From Geomonas oryzisoli (GTDB taxonomy: Bacteria > Desulfobacterota > Desulfuromonadia > Geobacterales > Geobacteraceae), in NCBI RefSeq assembly GCF_018986915.1, contig NZ_CP076723.1, forward strand, positions 3,195,501 through 3,259,500: a DNA stretch of 64,000 nucleotides, read 5' to 3'. Of the stretch, positions 24,464-36,446 are shown in pieces; within the stretch, counting starts at the first letter, position 1, and every line of letters starts with the position of its first letter. Position numbers and translations under genes: made by a program. The notes below the pieces were generated by a model, which ran no database searches, was not told the origin of the DNA, and saw only the letters and a list, made by a program, of their open reading frames with translations.

Positions 24464-24595
24464 TCCCCTCCCCCGCCTGCGGGCCATAGCCCTACGGTGG
24501 GCGAAGGCCCGGAGGGGGAGGGTCAGGGAGGGGGAAATCCAGCCACTGCCAGCGCCCCCCTCCAACCTCCCCCCTCCGGGGGGGAGGCTTCACTT
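24464..24595. repeat. CCCTCCC-type intergenic repeats
   Basis: Inverted C- and G-rich blocks (CCCCTCCCCC...GGAGGGGGAGGG, then CCCCCTCC...GGGGGGGAGG), related in style to those at 19160, 20235, 20530 and 26099. No coding potential. Located just after the stop of the sigma-54 activator gene. Confidence 0.6.
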
Positions 24596-24604
24596 GCCTC
24601 TCCT

Positions 24605-26032
24605 CTATTCCCCTTTCCCGTCCCGTTGCAGCTTGAGCCTCTTGCTGAGCGCCGGCTGCGAAATCCCCAGCATGCGCGATGCCATGCTCTGGTTGTTGTC
24701 GGAGCGCCGCATCGCCTCGGCCACCAGCTGCTCGACCGCCGCGCTCAGGGTGGGGATCTCCTGGCAGGAGTAAAAGACGTTCTGTTCCCCCGCCGCCATG
24801 GCCTGTTCCGCGGGGACCTCCCCCTGCACCTCCATCGCCTGCCTGAAGCCGTTCATGGAGAGCATGCGCGAGGAGTGCACGCTCATGGCGTCGTAGACCA
24901 TCGACCTCAGCTCGCGCAGGTTCCCCGGGAAGCTGTAGTTGGTGAGAAGGGTCAGGAGTTCCTTGGGGTAGCTGGGAACCTTCTTGCCGAACACCGCCGC
25001 GCTCTCCTTGAGGAAGTGGTCCAACAGCAGCGGGATGTCGTCCTTTCTCTCGCGCAGTGGCGGGATGTGCACGTGGTGCGCCCTGAGGCGGAAGTAGAGG
25101 TCCTTCCTGAAGCCGCCCGCATCCTTCTTCTTTGAGAGATCATGGTGCGTCGCCACCACGATGCGCGCCCTGAGCTGCTTGGGCTGGTCGCTTCCCAACG
25201 GATAGTACTCCCCTTCCTGCAACAGGCGCAAAAGCTTCACCTGGCAGGCAAGCGAGAGGTCGCCGATCTCGTCGAGAAAGAGCGTCCCCTCGGCGGCCTG
25301 CTCCACCATACCGCTGCGGCTCTCGTCGGCGCCGGTGAAGGCTCCCTTCTTGTGCCCGAACAGGGTGTCGGTGAAGACGTTGTCCTCGAGACCCGCCACG
25401 TTCACCGGGACCAGCGGTCCGTCGCCGCGGCTTAACGTGTGGATGGCGCGGGCGATCAGTTCCTTGCCGACGCCGCTTTCCCCGGTCACCAGGATGGGTT
25501 GGGTGCTCTTGGCCACCGCCTCGATGTACTGGAAGATGGAGCGCATCGCCTTGTTGTTGGTGACGAGGGAGGCGAAGGCCTCCGGGCACTCCAGGCGGTC
25601 GTTCAGGAAGCGGCGCCGCATCTCCTTGTTTTCCCGCTGCAGCTCCTGCATCCGGATGGCGCGCCGCACCGATTCGAGGATGTGATCCTCCTCGTCGGTC
25701 TTCACCAGGTAGTCGAAGGCGCCCAGTCGCATGCAGGAGACCGCCGTCTCGATCTGGTTCAGGCCGGACAGGACCACCACGGTGACCTCGGGATGTTCCT
25801 CCGCGATGCGCGCCAGGAGCTCCTGCCCGGAAAAGTAGGGCATGGTCAGGTCGAGCAGCACCAGGCCGATGTTGCCCTGGTCCAGCGCCCCCATCACCAG
25901 GCGGCTGTCGGTGAGCGCGGTGATGTTGCTGATGGCGCCGGGTCCTTCCAGCGTCATGCGCAGGCTGCGCAGCCAGGGGGCCTCATCGTCCACCAGCAGC
26001 ACACCGAAGGCCGGATATAGTGCTTCGCTCAT
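24605..26032 (-). CDS. Sigma-54-dependent response regulator (NtrC family), probable regulator of the amino-acid ABC operon
   Basis: 475 residues: receiver (about 8-125, phospho-site in VLLDLTMPYFSG), AAA+ domain (Walker A TGESGVGKE, intact GAFTGA loop for sigma-54 contact, Walker B LFLDEIGD), and a Fis-type helix-turn-helix (NNQSMASRMLGISQPALSKRL). GAGGAG precedes the ATG. The kinase gene lies directly upstream on the same strand and the sigma-54-driven transporter directly downstream. Its closest relative in the window is the regulator at 49320, which has nearly the same central domain. Confidence 0.92.
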   Translation of the reverse strand: MSEALYPAFGVLLVDDEAPWLRSLRMTLEGPGAISNITALTDSRLVMGALDQGNIGLVLLDLTMPYFSGQELLARIAEEHPEVTVVVLSGLNQIETAVSCMRLGAFDYLVKTDEEDHILESVRRAIRMQELQRENKEMRRRFLNDRLECPEAFASLVTNNKAMRSIFQYIEAVAKSTQPILVTGESGVGKELIARAIHTLSRGDGPLVPVNVAGLEDNVFTDTLFGHKKGAFTGADESRSGMVEQAAEGTLFLDEIGDLSLACQVKLLRLLQEGEYYPLGSDQPKQLRARIVVATHHDLSKKKDAGGFRKDLYFRLRAHHVHIPPLRERKDDIPLLLDHFLKESAAVFGKKVPSYPKELLTLLTNYSFPGNLRELRSMVYDAMSVHSSRMLSMNGFRQAMEVQGEVPAEQAMAAGEQNVFYSCQEIPTLSAAVEQLVAEAMRRSDNNQSMASRMLGISQPALSKRLKLQRDGKGE

Positions 26033-26056
26033 CTGCTACTCCTCTTCATCGTTTCC

Positions 26057-26190
26057 GGGGACTGGCTCCGCAGGTGCCTGCCCCCCTTAATCTTCATGCT
26101 CCTCCCCCCGGAGGGGGGAGGCTGGGAGGGGGGAACGCGGGCACAGAGGAAATCCCCCTCCCTGTCCCTCCCCCTCCGGGGGCGGGAACG
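26057..26190. repeat. REP-like element copy 3 and CCCTCCC-type repeats
   Basis: 26057-26088 is one arm of the REP-like palindrome (GGGGACTGGCTCCGCAGG...). 26099-26190 carries CCCCCCGGAGGGGGGAGG and CCCTCCCCCTCCGGGGG blocks. Fills the space between the kinase and regulator genes. Confidence 0.65.
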
Positions 26191-26264
26191 CTCTATCGGC
26201 AGGATGCTCAAATGCCATCCTTAGCACATCGTCCCTGGGTAGTCCTCCGTGTCCTCTGTGGACC

Positions 26265-28094
26265 TCAGAGTCCTCTGTGTTCCGGGTTTCCCTTCGGCTG
26301 CAGCGCCGGCAACTCCATGGTGACCGTGGTACCGAATCCCGGCTGCGAATCGAAATTCAGCGTGCCGCCGTGCTGCTTCACGATCCCCGCCGAAATGGAA
26401 AGCCCAAGGCCGCAGCCACCCTCTTCGCGCTTGGTGGTGAAGAAGGGATCGGTCAACCGCGCCAGGTGCTCGGGCTCCACCCCCCTCCCCTCGTCGCGCA
26501 CGGTGAGGAGCACCAGGTCCCGGAAACGGTCGTGCCGCGTGGAGATCTGGATGTTCTTGCCGGTTCCCTCCAGCGACTGGGCCGCGTTCAACAGGAGGTT
26601 CACGATCACCTGCTCGATGCGCTGGCTGTTCCCCTTCACCCGGGGCAGGGTATCGGCGAAGTTGGCGATCACCTGGTGCGAGTTCTTCACCACCGTGTTC
26701 TCGACCAGGCGCAGCGCGGCCTGGGCACAGAGATTCAGGTCCAAAAGTTCGGTGAGGTCGGCGCTGTCGCGGCGGGCGAAATCCTTCAGCTCGGCGACGA
26801 TGCGCTTGATCCGTTTGGCCGCGTCCTGCGTCTCGGACAGCATGTGCGGCAGCTCCTCGCGCAGCCGGTCGTAGCTGTGCCGCCCCAGTTTGAAGTCGCC
26901 GTGCTGTTCACGGTACTCGTCCAGGATCGGCTGGGAGCCGCGCAGGACCTCCTCGAAACGCGGGAGGTTCAAAAGGATCAGCCCGTTGGGATTGTTGATC
27001 TCGTGCGCGACGCCCGCCACCAGGGTCCCCAGCGAGGCGAGCTTGTCGGCCTGGACCAGCTGGTCCTGGTGCATGCGCAGCTTCTCCAGCGCCGCCTGTT
27101 TCTCGGCCACCTCGCGGGCGAGCTCCTCGGTGCGCTGCGCCACCCGCCTCTGCAGGGTCCTCGACCAGACCACGGTCCCGCCCAGAATCAGCAATAACGG
27201 CAGGGACACCAGGGTCACGTAGCGCACCACCCGCCCCCAGGAAACCGGCTGCGATTCCATCACGCCGAGCCACTTGTTGTGGATCTCCTGGAACTGCCCG
27301 GATCGCTTCAGGATGGCGAGCCCCTCGTTGAAGCGCGCCAGCACCTCGGCGTTCCCCTTCTTGACCGCATAGCCGTAGGCCTGGGTCATGATCGGTTCCG
27401 CCACCGGCACGATCCGCTTGAGCCCCATCTCCTTTTCCAGGTACATCCCGGTCAGCCGGGAGACGAGGGCGCAGTCCCCCCTCCCCTGGTTCAAAAGCCT
27501 GAGTGCCTCGGCCAGCGTGTCGGTGAGAATGAGCCGCGCCTTGGGGTCGAACCCTTTCATGAAGTCATGCATGATGCTGTTCTTCATCACGATGACCTCT
27601 TTCCCGCGCACGTCCTCGATGGACCTGATGCGCCGGTCGTCCCGCCGGATCCAGATGGACTGGAACAAAAGCGCGTGCGGCGTGGAGAAGTCGACCTCGC
27701 TGGTGCGCTCCTGGGAGAACGCCATCCCCTGCAGAATGTCGACGTCCCCCTGCTCCAGCGCGCGGCGCATCCCGTCCCAGGGCCCGAGCGAAATCTCCAC
27801 CTTGAAGCCCATCACCTCGGCTATGGCGCCGGTCAGTTCGACGTTGAAGCCGGCGGGCTTGCCGTCGTGGTCGACGAACTCGTAAGGAGGATAGTTGAAG
27901 TCTCCCCCGACCACGACCACCGGTTTGCCGATTCCGCCGCGCCCCAGGGTGGTCGCTCCCTCCACCGTGGCCGACAGCACCAGGAACAGGACCAGGAACA
28001 GGGTGATTCGGGACAGACACAGCCGCTTTCCGCCGGGACCGGCGACGCGGGATCTCTGGATGTACTGTGCTGAACGGAAAACGTGCAAGGGCAA
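26265..28094 (-). CDS. Membrane histidine kinase with periplasmic amino-acid-binding (SBP family 3) sensor
   Basis: 609 residues. Signal/first span (about 29-46), an SBP_bac_3 sensor (about 55-290; GGDFNYPPYEFVDHDGKPAGFNVELTGAIAE), a second span (about 300-325), a coiled coil, HisKA with phospho-His in GVAHEINNPNG, and HATPase (DEGRGV, FFTTKREEGGCGLGLSI). The sensor belongs to the same fold family as the transporter's binding protein, so it probably reads the same class of ligand. The TTG start at 28094 is uncertain. The last codons run into a common intergenic repeat (CCTCTGTG type). Confidence 0.9.
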   Translation of the reverse strand: MPLHVFRSAQYIQRSRVAGPGGKRLCLSRITLFLVLFLVLSATVEGATTLGRGGIGKPVVVVGGDFNYPPYEFVDHDGKPAGFNVELTGAIAEVMGFKVEISLGPWDGMRRALEQGDVDILQGMAFSQERTSEVDFSTPHALLFQSIWIRRDDRRIRSIEDVRGKEVIVMKNSIMHDFMKGFDPKARLILTDTLAEALRLLNQGRGDCALVSRLTGMYLEKEMGLKRIVPVAEPIMTQAYGYAVKKGNAEVLARFNEGLAILKRSGQFQEIHNKWLGVMESQPVSWGRVVRYVTLVSLPLLLILGGTVVWSRTLQRRVAQRTEELAREVAEKQAALEKLRMHQDQLVQADKLASLGTLVAGVAHEINNPNGLILLNLPRFEEVLRGSQPILDEYREQHGDFKLGRHSYDRLREELPHMLSETQDAAKRIKRIVAELKDFARRDSADLTELLDLNLCAQAALRLVENTVVKNSHQVIANFADTLPRVKGNSQRIEQVIVNLLLNAAQSLEGTGKNIQISTRHDRFRDLVLLTVRDEGRGVEPEHLARLTDPFFTTKREEGGCGLGLSISAGIVKQHGGTLNFDSQPGFGTTVTMELPALQPKGNPEHRGL

Positions 28095-28319
28095 GACACC
28101 TTAGCAGGGGTTAGCGGGATAGAGGACGATGGGAAATTAATGGCATAGACCGAAGGGTTATGTCAACCGCGATCACCCACCGGCACGGAAGACGGAAACG
28201 TGGGCACGCTGCAAAGATTATTGCGTCCCCCCCACTTGCTTTTTGCCGGGGGCCGGTATTATTTTTAACGTGACAACCGAAGTGTCCCCTCTACCACAGG
28301 TTCTACTACAGGTGATGAT

Positions 28320-28814
28320 ATGCGGCTTTCTCTCTATCTCGAACATGGCGAACAGTTCTCCCGGGCCGCGCTGAAACTTCCGGTGCAGACCCCCATCGAT
28401 ATCGAGTCCACCCTGCTCAACTGCTACATAGAAGTACTGCCGGTGGCGGCGTCCTATTACATGGGGCCGGAACACCTGCCAGGCATCGAGTTCCCGCACC
28501 CGGAAATCCGCGTGGTATTCCAGCTGAAGGAACACCCGCAGGTGGCGGCGGTCTACTCCATCGATGTCTTCGTGACCGATGCCATGCTGAGTCTGATCAG
28601 CCACGCCCAGGGGCATACCCACGTGGACATCAACCGCAGGGCGGCGCACATCGAGAGGCTGATATCCAACAAGCAGAACGGGCTTTTGGAACTGATCGGG
28701 TGCAACCACAACACCCTCATCGACCGGCTCACCCAGGCCTTCATCGGCCTGCGCAGCGCGTACCTCAACGCACTCAACGAAGAGGGGTGCCTCCCCATCC
28801 CGAAGCACTACTAG
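28320..28814 (+). CDS. Hypothetical cytoplasmic protein
   Basis: 164 residues, AGGTGA 5 bases before the ATG. No signal peptide or membrane span; mixed alpha/beta character with several histidines (GHTHVDINRRAAH) and a C-terminal helix. Coding statistics match neighbours (high GC third positions). Isolated between two minus-strand units. No family recognised. Confidence 0.6.
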   Translation: MRLSLYLEHGEQFSRAALKLPVQTPIDIESTLLNCYIEVLPVAASYYMGPEHLPGIEFPHPEIRVVFQLKEHPQVAAVYSIDVFVTDAMLSLISHAQGHTHVDINRRAAHIERLISNKQNGLLELIGCNHNTLIDRLTQAFIGLRSAYLNALNEEGCLPIPKHY

Positions 28815-28817
28815 TGC

Positions 28818-29114
28818 TTACCCGGGGCGACTGAAACGCTCGAGGCAGGGCCGGCACAGGCCCTCCTCGGGCTGCCACCCGGGAAACCTCTCCTGCACCC
28901 GCTCCACGACCACCGGGTCGTCCGCCCCCTGCGCCCGGTACACCAGCTCCGGCACCTCCTGGCCACAGACCGGGCACTCCGGCACGACATCATCCCTTTC
29001 CTCCCGCATGTTCGCCGTCAGGTTGGCGCGCTGGCGTTGCAGGCAGGGAAGCCCCAAAAGGGCATCCCCCAGCCGCAGGTCCCCCGATTCCTTCCGTTTC
29101 CTACCCTGGGTCAT
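28818..29114 (-). CDS. Small zinc-ribbon protein coupled to the NfeD gene
   Basis: 98 residues. Two CxxC pairs (CPVCGQ and CRPCLE) about 37 residues apart suggest a zinc ribbon. Its ATG overlaps the stop of the NfeD gene (ATGA, 29111-29114), so it is translated with it. No named family recognised. Confidence 0.65.
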   Translation of the reverse strand: MTQGRKRKESGDLRLGDALLGLPCLQRQRANLTANMREERDDVVPECPVCGQEVPELVYRAQGADDPVVVERVQERFPGWQPEEGLCRPCLERFSRPG

Positions 29115-30409
29115 GATCCGCTCCGCACGTCGTCTTCGTCTGCACTGCTGCGCACCGTGAGATGCAGCCCGGTCACCGCGACCACGCGCACCTTTTCCCC
29201 CTGGCGCACCGGCTCTTCGCTGCGCGCGTTCCAGTATTCGCCGCGCAGCAGCACCCTCCCCTCCGGCGCCAGGTCGGTATCCGCCACCCCGACCTCACCG
29301 AGCATCCCCTCCACCCCGGTGATCGGTTTCTCCCGGTGCGCCTGGATCACCTTGACGACCACCACCGTGAAGAAGAGCGCCGTCACCCCGACCGCCCCTG
29401 CCAGCACCTCCCAGGAGAGGCGCAGGTACGGCTCCGGCGACGGGAACAGGATCAGCGATCCCAGCACCATGGCGACCACGCCCCCGACCGCGAGCATCCC
29501 GTAGGAAACCACCTTGATCTCGGCGATGAACAGGATGATGCCCAAAAGGATCAAGGCGATCCCCGCGTAGTTCACCGGCAGGGTCTGCAGGGCGAACAAC
29601 GACAGGAGCAGCGAGATGCCGCCGATCACCCCGGGCAGGATCACCCCCGGGTTGGAAAGCTCGAAGAAGAGCCCCGCGATCCCCAGGAGCATCAGCATGT
29701 AGGCCACGTCCGGGTTGCTGATCGCGTCGAGGATCCGGTCGCGGGTCCCCATTTCGTGAGTCACCACCCGTGCCCCGGCCAGGTGCAGCACGACCTCTTT
29801 CCCCCCCCGCTGCAGCTTGCGCCCTTCCAGGCTTGCGAGAAGGTCCTCCCGGGTCGGCGCCACCAGGTCGATCACCCGCTGCGCGAGCGCTGCCTCGGCG
29901 GAAAGGGAGATGCTCTGGCGCACCATCCTGCGGGCCAGTTCCACGTTGCGTCCCCGTTTGGCGGCGATCCCCTCGACGTAGGCCTCGGCGTCGTTCACCA
30001 GCTTCGCTTCCATGACCGGGTCGGGCTTGCCCCCCAGACCCACCGGATGAGCCGCACCGATGTTGGTGCCGGGGGCCATGGCGAGAATGTCCGCCGCCAG
30101 GCCGATGACCGCCCCGGCCGAGGCCGCCCGCGCACCGGAAGGGGCGACGTAGACCGCCACCGGGACCGGTGCGCTGAAGATGGCCTGGACCGCCTCGCGC
30201 ATGGCCGTGTCCAACCCGCCCGGCGTATCCAGTTCCACCAGCAGGAGCCGGTCGCCCCGTTTCCCGGCCGCCGCCAGGTTCTCCTTGAGAAAGGCGGCAG
30301 TGATCGGGTTGATCGGCCCGCGCAGGGAGATGAGCCCCACCTGCGGCTCCTGCGCCGTCAGGCACAACGGCAGCACCAGCATCAGCAGCACCCAAAACAG
30401 CCGTTTCAT
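29111..30409 (-). CDS. nfeD-like: NfeD-family membrane-bound serine protease (ClpP-class)
   Basis: 432 residues from ATG 30409 (GGGAGGTG 6 bases upstream, signal peptide directly after). A ClpP/SppA-fold protease domain (about 25-220; ELDTPGG, APSGARAASAGAVIGLAAD with the nucleophile serine), four or five membrane spans (about 240-360), and a C-terminal NfeD OB-fold domain (about 375-432; GRVLLRGEYWNARSEE). Members cleave hydrophobic sequences of partner stomatins and are tied to membrane quality control. No stomatin gene is visible next to it here, which is unusual. Confidence 0.9.
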   Translation of the reverse strand: MKRLFWVLLMLVLPLCLTAQEPQVGLISLRGPINPITAAFLKENLAAAGKRGDRLLLVELDTPGGLDTAMREAVQAIFSAPVPVAVYVAPSGARAASAGAVIGLAADILAMAPGTNIGAAHPVGLGGKPDPVMEAKLVNDAEAYVEGIAAKRGRNVELARRMVRQSISLSAEAALAQRVIDLVAPTREDLLASLEGRKLQRGGKEVVLHLAGARVVTHEMGTRDRILDAISNPDVAYMLMLLGIAGLFFELSNPGVILPGVIGGISLLLSLFALQTLPVNYAGIALILLGIILFIAEIKVVSYGMLAVGGVVAMVLGSLILFPSPEPYLRLSWEVLAGAVGVTALFFTVVVVKVIQAHREKPITGVEGMLGEVGVADTDLAPEGRVLLRGEYWNARSEEPVRQGEKVRVVAVTGLHLTVRSSADEDDVRSGS

Positions 30410-30646
30410 GTCCGCACCTCCCGCAAAACCCAAAGGCTGGATGCTCACGCAAAGCCGCAAAGGCGCAAAGCTCACCGCCAAACCATCATCGGCCTGCCAC
30501 GGTTAGAAGCACCAGGCGTATTTTTCCATTAAAAGAGGGTCTTGACAAGCTTTACCATGCCTTGGCGCCTTGGCGGCTTTGCGTGAGGCATATGCTTTTA
30601 TTATATGGTTTCAGGAACTTGGAGTTTTATAGCGTGGCGCGAAAAA
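30410..30646. repeat. Intergenic inverted repeat (CACGCAAAGCCGC type)
   Basis: CTCACGCAAAGCCGC (30444-30458) and its perfect complement (30573-30587), each adjoining GGCGC-containing blocks. This kind of sequence is widespread between genes in unrelated bacteria. No gene is supported in this stretch. Confidence 0.6.
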
Positions 30647-30682
30647 AAATAGTTTGACATTTAATCATTCCAGTTGTAGCTT
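30647..30682 (+). promoter_or_regulatory. Promoter of the marR-like gene with a shared box
   Basis: TTGACA at 30654-30659, with a weak TAGCTT at 17 bases. It overlaps AAATAGTTTGACAT (30647-30660), which recurs with one change upstream of the YceI gene (31200-31213). Autoregulation by the MarR protein is plausible. Confidence 0.5.
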
Positions 30683-30725
30683 TAAATCATCAAAACGATG
30701 TTGCTTCTCAACGGAGAGAAAGATC

Positions 30726-31163
30726 ATGAAAGAAGACGCCACGACAAAACTCGCATTGAACACCTACACCAAGCTGATGCGGGGTGCCGAGTCGGTAACC
30801 GGCCGGGTGGGACGCAAGATGTCGGATGCCGGCCTCACCATCAGCCAGTTCGGCGTGCTGGAGGCCCTGCTGCACAAGGGGCCCATGTGCCAGCGCGACG
30901 TGGCGTCCAAGATACTGAAAAGCACCGGCAACATCACCCTCGTCATCGACAACCTGGAAAAACAGGGACTGGTCCAGCGCGAACGCTCCCTGGAAGATCG
31001 CCGCTACTGCACCGTGCTGCTCACGGACAAAGGGCGCGCGCTGATCGAGACGACCTATGCCGAAGTCGAGGCCGCCATCGTCGCGGAGATGGGGGTGCTG
31101 ACCGATGAAGAACAGGCAACACTGGGCAGGATCTGCAAGAAACTCGGTTTACGGGAGGGATAG
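30726..31163 (+). CDS. MarR-family transcriptional regulator
   Basis: 145 residues from ATG 30726 with GGAGAG upstream. Winged helix: ISQFGVLEALLHKGPMCQRDVASKILKSTGNITLVIDNLEKQGLVQRERSLEDRRYCTVLLTDKG, with the DxR wing motif intact. MarR proteins are usually dimeric repressors released by a small ligand or oxidation. The YceI gene is 120 bases downstream and shares an upstream box with it, so it is the likely target. Confidence 0.88.
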   Translation: MKEDATTKLALNTYTKLMRGAESVTGRVGRKMSDAGLTISQFGVLEALLHKGPMCQRDVASKILKSTGNITLVIDNLEKQGLVQRERSLEDRRYCTVLLTDKGRALIETTYAEVEAAIVAEMGVLTDEEQATLGRICKKLGLREG

Positions 31164-31199
31164 CGAACGAAGAGATATCGGCAGAGCTTTTTTTTGACC

Positions 31200-31213
31200 A
31201 AATAGTTTAACAT
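31200..31213 (+). promoter_or_regulatory. Putative MarR box upstream of the YceI gene
   Basis: AAATAGTTTAACAT matches AAATAGTTTGACAT at 30647-30660 at 13 of 14 positions. It lies about 70 bases before the YceI start. Confidence 0.45.
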
Positions 31214-31283
31214 CAAAAGACACCAACTAAAAAGATAACAACTAAAACGAATCCGGCACACGGATCAGCAAAGGAGAATCACC

Positions 31284-31877
31284 ATGAAAAGAACGATCGC
31301 AACCATAGCCGCAGTAGCAGCACTGGCACTCCCCGCCCTCGCCTCCGCCTCCACCTGGAACATCGACCCCGACCATTCCAGCGTCGGCTTCAAGGTCCGT
31401 CACCTCATGGTTTCCAACGTGAAAGGGAACTTCGAGAAGCACAAGGGGACCGTCGAGATCAACGACAAGGACATCACCAAGTCCAAGGTCAACGTCACCA
31501 TCGACACCGCCTCGGTCAATACCAACGTGGCCAAGCGTGACGAGCACTTGAAAAGCCCCGACTTCTTCGACGTCGCCAAGTACCCGACCATGACCTTCAC
31601 CTCCAAGAAGGTCGCCAAGGCCGGCAAGGGGAAACTCAAGGTGACCGGCGACCTCACCCTGCACGGCGTGACCAAGGAAGTGGTGCTGAACGTGGAAGGC
31701 CCGGCCAAGGAGAGCAAGGACCCGTGGGGTAACTTCAGAAGCGGCGTTACCGCCAGCACCAAGATCAACCGCAAGGACTTCGGCCTGGTCTACAACGCGG
31801 CGCTGGAAACCGGCGGCGTCGCGGTGGGCGAGGACGTCGACATCAACCTCGAGATCGAGATGATCAAGGCCAAGTAA
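31284..31877 (+). CDS. YceI-family periplasmic lipid-binding protein
   Basis: 197 residues with a signal peptide (TIAAVAALALPALASAS) followed by the YceI lipocalin-like barrel (STWNIDPDHSSVGFKVRHLMVSNVKG; LTLHGVTKEVVL; DFGLVYNAALETGGVAVGEDV). YceI proteins bind polyisoprenoid chains in the periplasm and are often induced by stress or by MarR regulators. AAAGGAG precedes the ATG. Confidence 0.93.
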   Translation: MKRTIATIAAVAALALPALASASTWNIDPDHSSVGFKVRHLMVSNVKGNFEKHKGTVEINDKDITKSKVNVTIDTASVNTNVAKRDEHLKSPDFFDVAKYPTMTFTSKKVAKAGKGKLKVTGDLTLHGVTKEVVLNVEGPAKESKDPWGNFRSGVTASTKINRKDFGLVYNAALETGGVAVGEDVDINLEIEMIKAK

Positions 31878-31910
31878 CGCGGCGGCCACGCCGCGAAGCA
31901 GTACGCATCA

Positions 31911-31952
31911 AAAAGAAAGCGCCTGTTCCTTGATTGGAACAGGCGCTTTTGT
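31911..31952 (+). terminator. Terminator after the YceI gene (possibly bidirectional)
   Basis: A perfect 14-bp stem (31916-31929 with 31936-31949), a 6-base loop, and A/T-rich flanks on both sides. It sits between convergent genes, the YceI gene and the hybrid kinase. Confidence 0.88.
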
Positions 31953-31954
31953 CT

Positions 31955-34609
<2,655 letters not shown>

Positions 34610-34741
34610 GACGCACCTCTGTCTTGTATCTCCGCGTCCCGGCAGGCATCGGCACCTGCAGGGACGTAGTTCTTTCTTCGGGAAAAGGGCGCGCCTCTTG
34701 AGTCGAATGTCGCGCCGGTGGTTTGTTCCGCCTCCCCGGCG

Positions 34742-36373
34742 CTAGGCGACCCTGAACCGTGCCACCAGTGTCTGCAGCTCGTCAGCCTGCCGGGCCAACT
34801 GTGCCGCCGCCATGGCGGTCTCCTCGGCGCCGCGCGCGGTGTGCTGCACCACGTCCGTGATCTGCTGGATGTTGGACGTGACCTCCGTGGTGGTAGCGGT
34901 CTGCTGCTCGGCGGCGGTGGCGATCTGGCTCACCTGCAGGGAAACCTCGCTGATGCACCTGAGGATTTCTTCCAGCGCCTGCCCGGAGCGTTGCGACGAA
35001 GCCGCACCCTTTTCGGCCTCCTGCACCCCCTCGTCCATGGCGCGCACCGCGTCGCGGGTCTCACCCTGGATCGCCTTGATCATCGCGCCGATTTCCTTGG
35101 TCGCCTTGCTGGTCCGCTCGGCCAGGGCCCGCACCTCGTCCGCCACCACCGCGAAGCCGCGTCCCTGCTCGCCGGCCCGGGCCGCCTCGATGGCCGCGTT
35201 CAAGGCCAGGAGGTTGGTCTGGTCCGCGATATCCTCGATGGTGCCGACTATGTCGCCGATCTCTTCGGAGCGCTGCCCCAGTGCCTCCACGGTCTTCGAG
35301 GTCCGGCGCACCCGGCCGGCGATCTCATCCATGCCGACGATGGTTTCCTGCACCACCTTGGCCCCCTGGTTGGCGGACTCGGTGGACTGACGGGAGGCCT
35401 CGGCGGCCAGGACGCAATTGCGGGCGATGTCGGCGCTTGTCGCGGCCATCTCCTCGCTGCCGGTGGCCACGGTACCGGTCTGGGAAGCGACTTCCTCGGC
35501 GCCGGTGGCGATCTGGGCGGAGGTGCCCTGCAACTGGGTCGAAGCCGAGGCGATGCTGCTGGAGATCTGCACGGTCTGGGAAACGAGCCCCCTCAGGCTC
35601 TGCACCATGTGCCCCATCGCCGCCTGGAGTTGGCCGGTCTCGTCCTTGGAATCGACCACTACATCGACGGTGAGGTCACCCTCGGCGAGGCGGTTGGCCA
35701 CCTGCACGGCCTTGTCCAGGGGACGGGTGATCAGCCTCGTGATGACCACACCGAGCACCAGCGCAAGGATGAGCCCCAGTGCAAGCAGTGTTGCTATCAT
35801 CTCCGCCGCCTGGGTGGCTGACTGTTCGTTTTTGTGCGCAGTCTGCTGGCCCTGGGTTTCCTTCAGCTGAATCAACTGGTCGAGCAATTTCTGCTGGCGA
35901 AGGGCGGCATCCTTGCCCACGCCGTGTAGGATCTCCTTAGCCTCGCTGCCCTTTCCCGCACGATCGAGCTCAAACATACGGTCCACGTACTTGAGGTAGT
36001 CGGCGCGCGCCACTGTGAACTCGTTGTAAAGTCTGCGCCCCTCCTCACTAGCTATGGTCTTCTCGTACTGAGCCGACAGCTCAGTTATTTTCTGCCGTAG
36101 CGCTACCGCGGTATCCACGTACTCCTTGCGCTTGGCCGTATCGGTCGTCTCCAGTGCGTCTCTCACATTGATCCTCACACGCTGGAAGGAGACGGCCATG
36201 CTCGCCAGCTCGCTCAGGGGGACGGTTACGGTCTCATAGGTTCTTTTGCCTTCCCTGTTGAGGTTGTTGGTGACCCTGATACCGATGTACCCGATTACCG
36301 CTGCTATAACGGCCACACAGGCAAAACCTACTGCCAGCTTCACGCCTACTTTAAGATCTCTGATCGTTTTCAT
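34742..36373 (-). CDS. Methyl-accepting chemotaxis protein
   Basis: 543 residues from ATG 36373 (GGGAG upstream). Membrane span about 9-31, four-helix-bundle periplasmic sensor (about 35-185), second span about 190-213, HAMP, and the signalling hairpin with the conserved tip [38 protein letters not shown]. It ends [12 protein letters not shown] without an NWETF-type pentapeptide. A near-consensus sigma-54 promoter with GGGACAA sites lies upstream, next to the NtrC-type gene at 36731. Confidence 0.92.
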   Translation of the reverse strand: MKTIRDLKVGVKLAVGFACVAVIAAVIGYIGIRVTNNLNREGKRTYETVTVPLSELASMAVSFQRVRINVRDALETTDTAKRKEYVDTAVALRQKITELSAQYEKTIASEEGRRLYNEFTVARADYLKYVDRMFELDRAGKGSEAKEILHGVGKDAALRQQKLLDQLIQLKETQGQQTAHKNEQSATQAAEMIATLLALGLILALVLGVVITRLITRPLDKAVQVANRLAEGDLTVDVVVDSKDETGQLQAAMGHMVQSLRGLVSQTVQISSSIASASTQLQGTSAQIATGAEEVASQTGTVATGSEEMAATSADIARNCVLAAEASRQSTESANQGAKVVQETIVGMDEIAGRVRRTSKTVEALGQRSEEIGDIVGTIEDIADQTNLLALNAAIEAARAGEQGRGFAVVADEVRALAERTSKATKEIGAMIKAIQGETRDAVRAMDEGVQEAEKGAASSQRSGQALEEILRCISEVSLQVSQIATAAEQQTATTTEVTSNIQQITDVVQHTARGAEETAMAAAQLARQADELQTLVARFRVA

Positions 36374-36446
36374 GTCATGTCTCCCGTGCCTGAAGTAGTG
36401 GCGGCATCCTCCCGGGGGGAGGTTGTGGCGGCCGGTGCCGTCGCCG

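Noticed and set aside
28201..28225. GGGCACGCTGC as a sigma-54 promoter before the hypothetical gene at 28320
   Set aside because: The GG and GC elements are too close together for a -24/-12 promoter.
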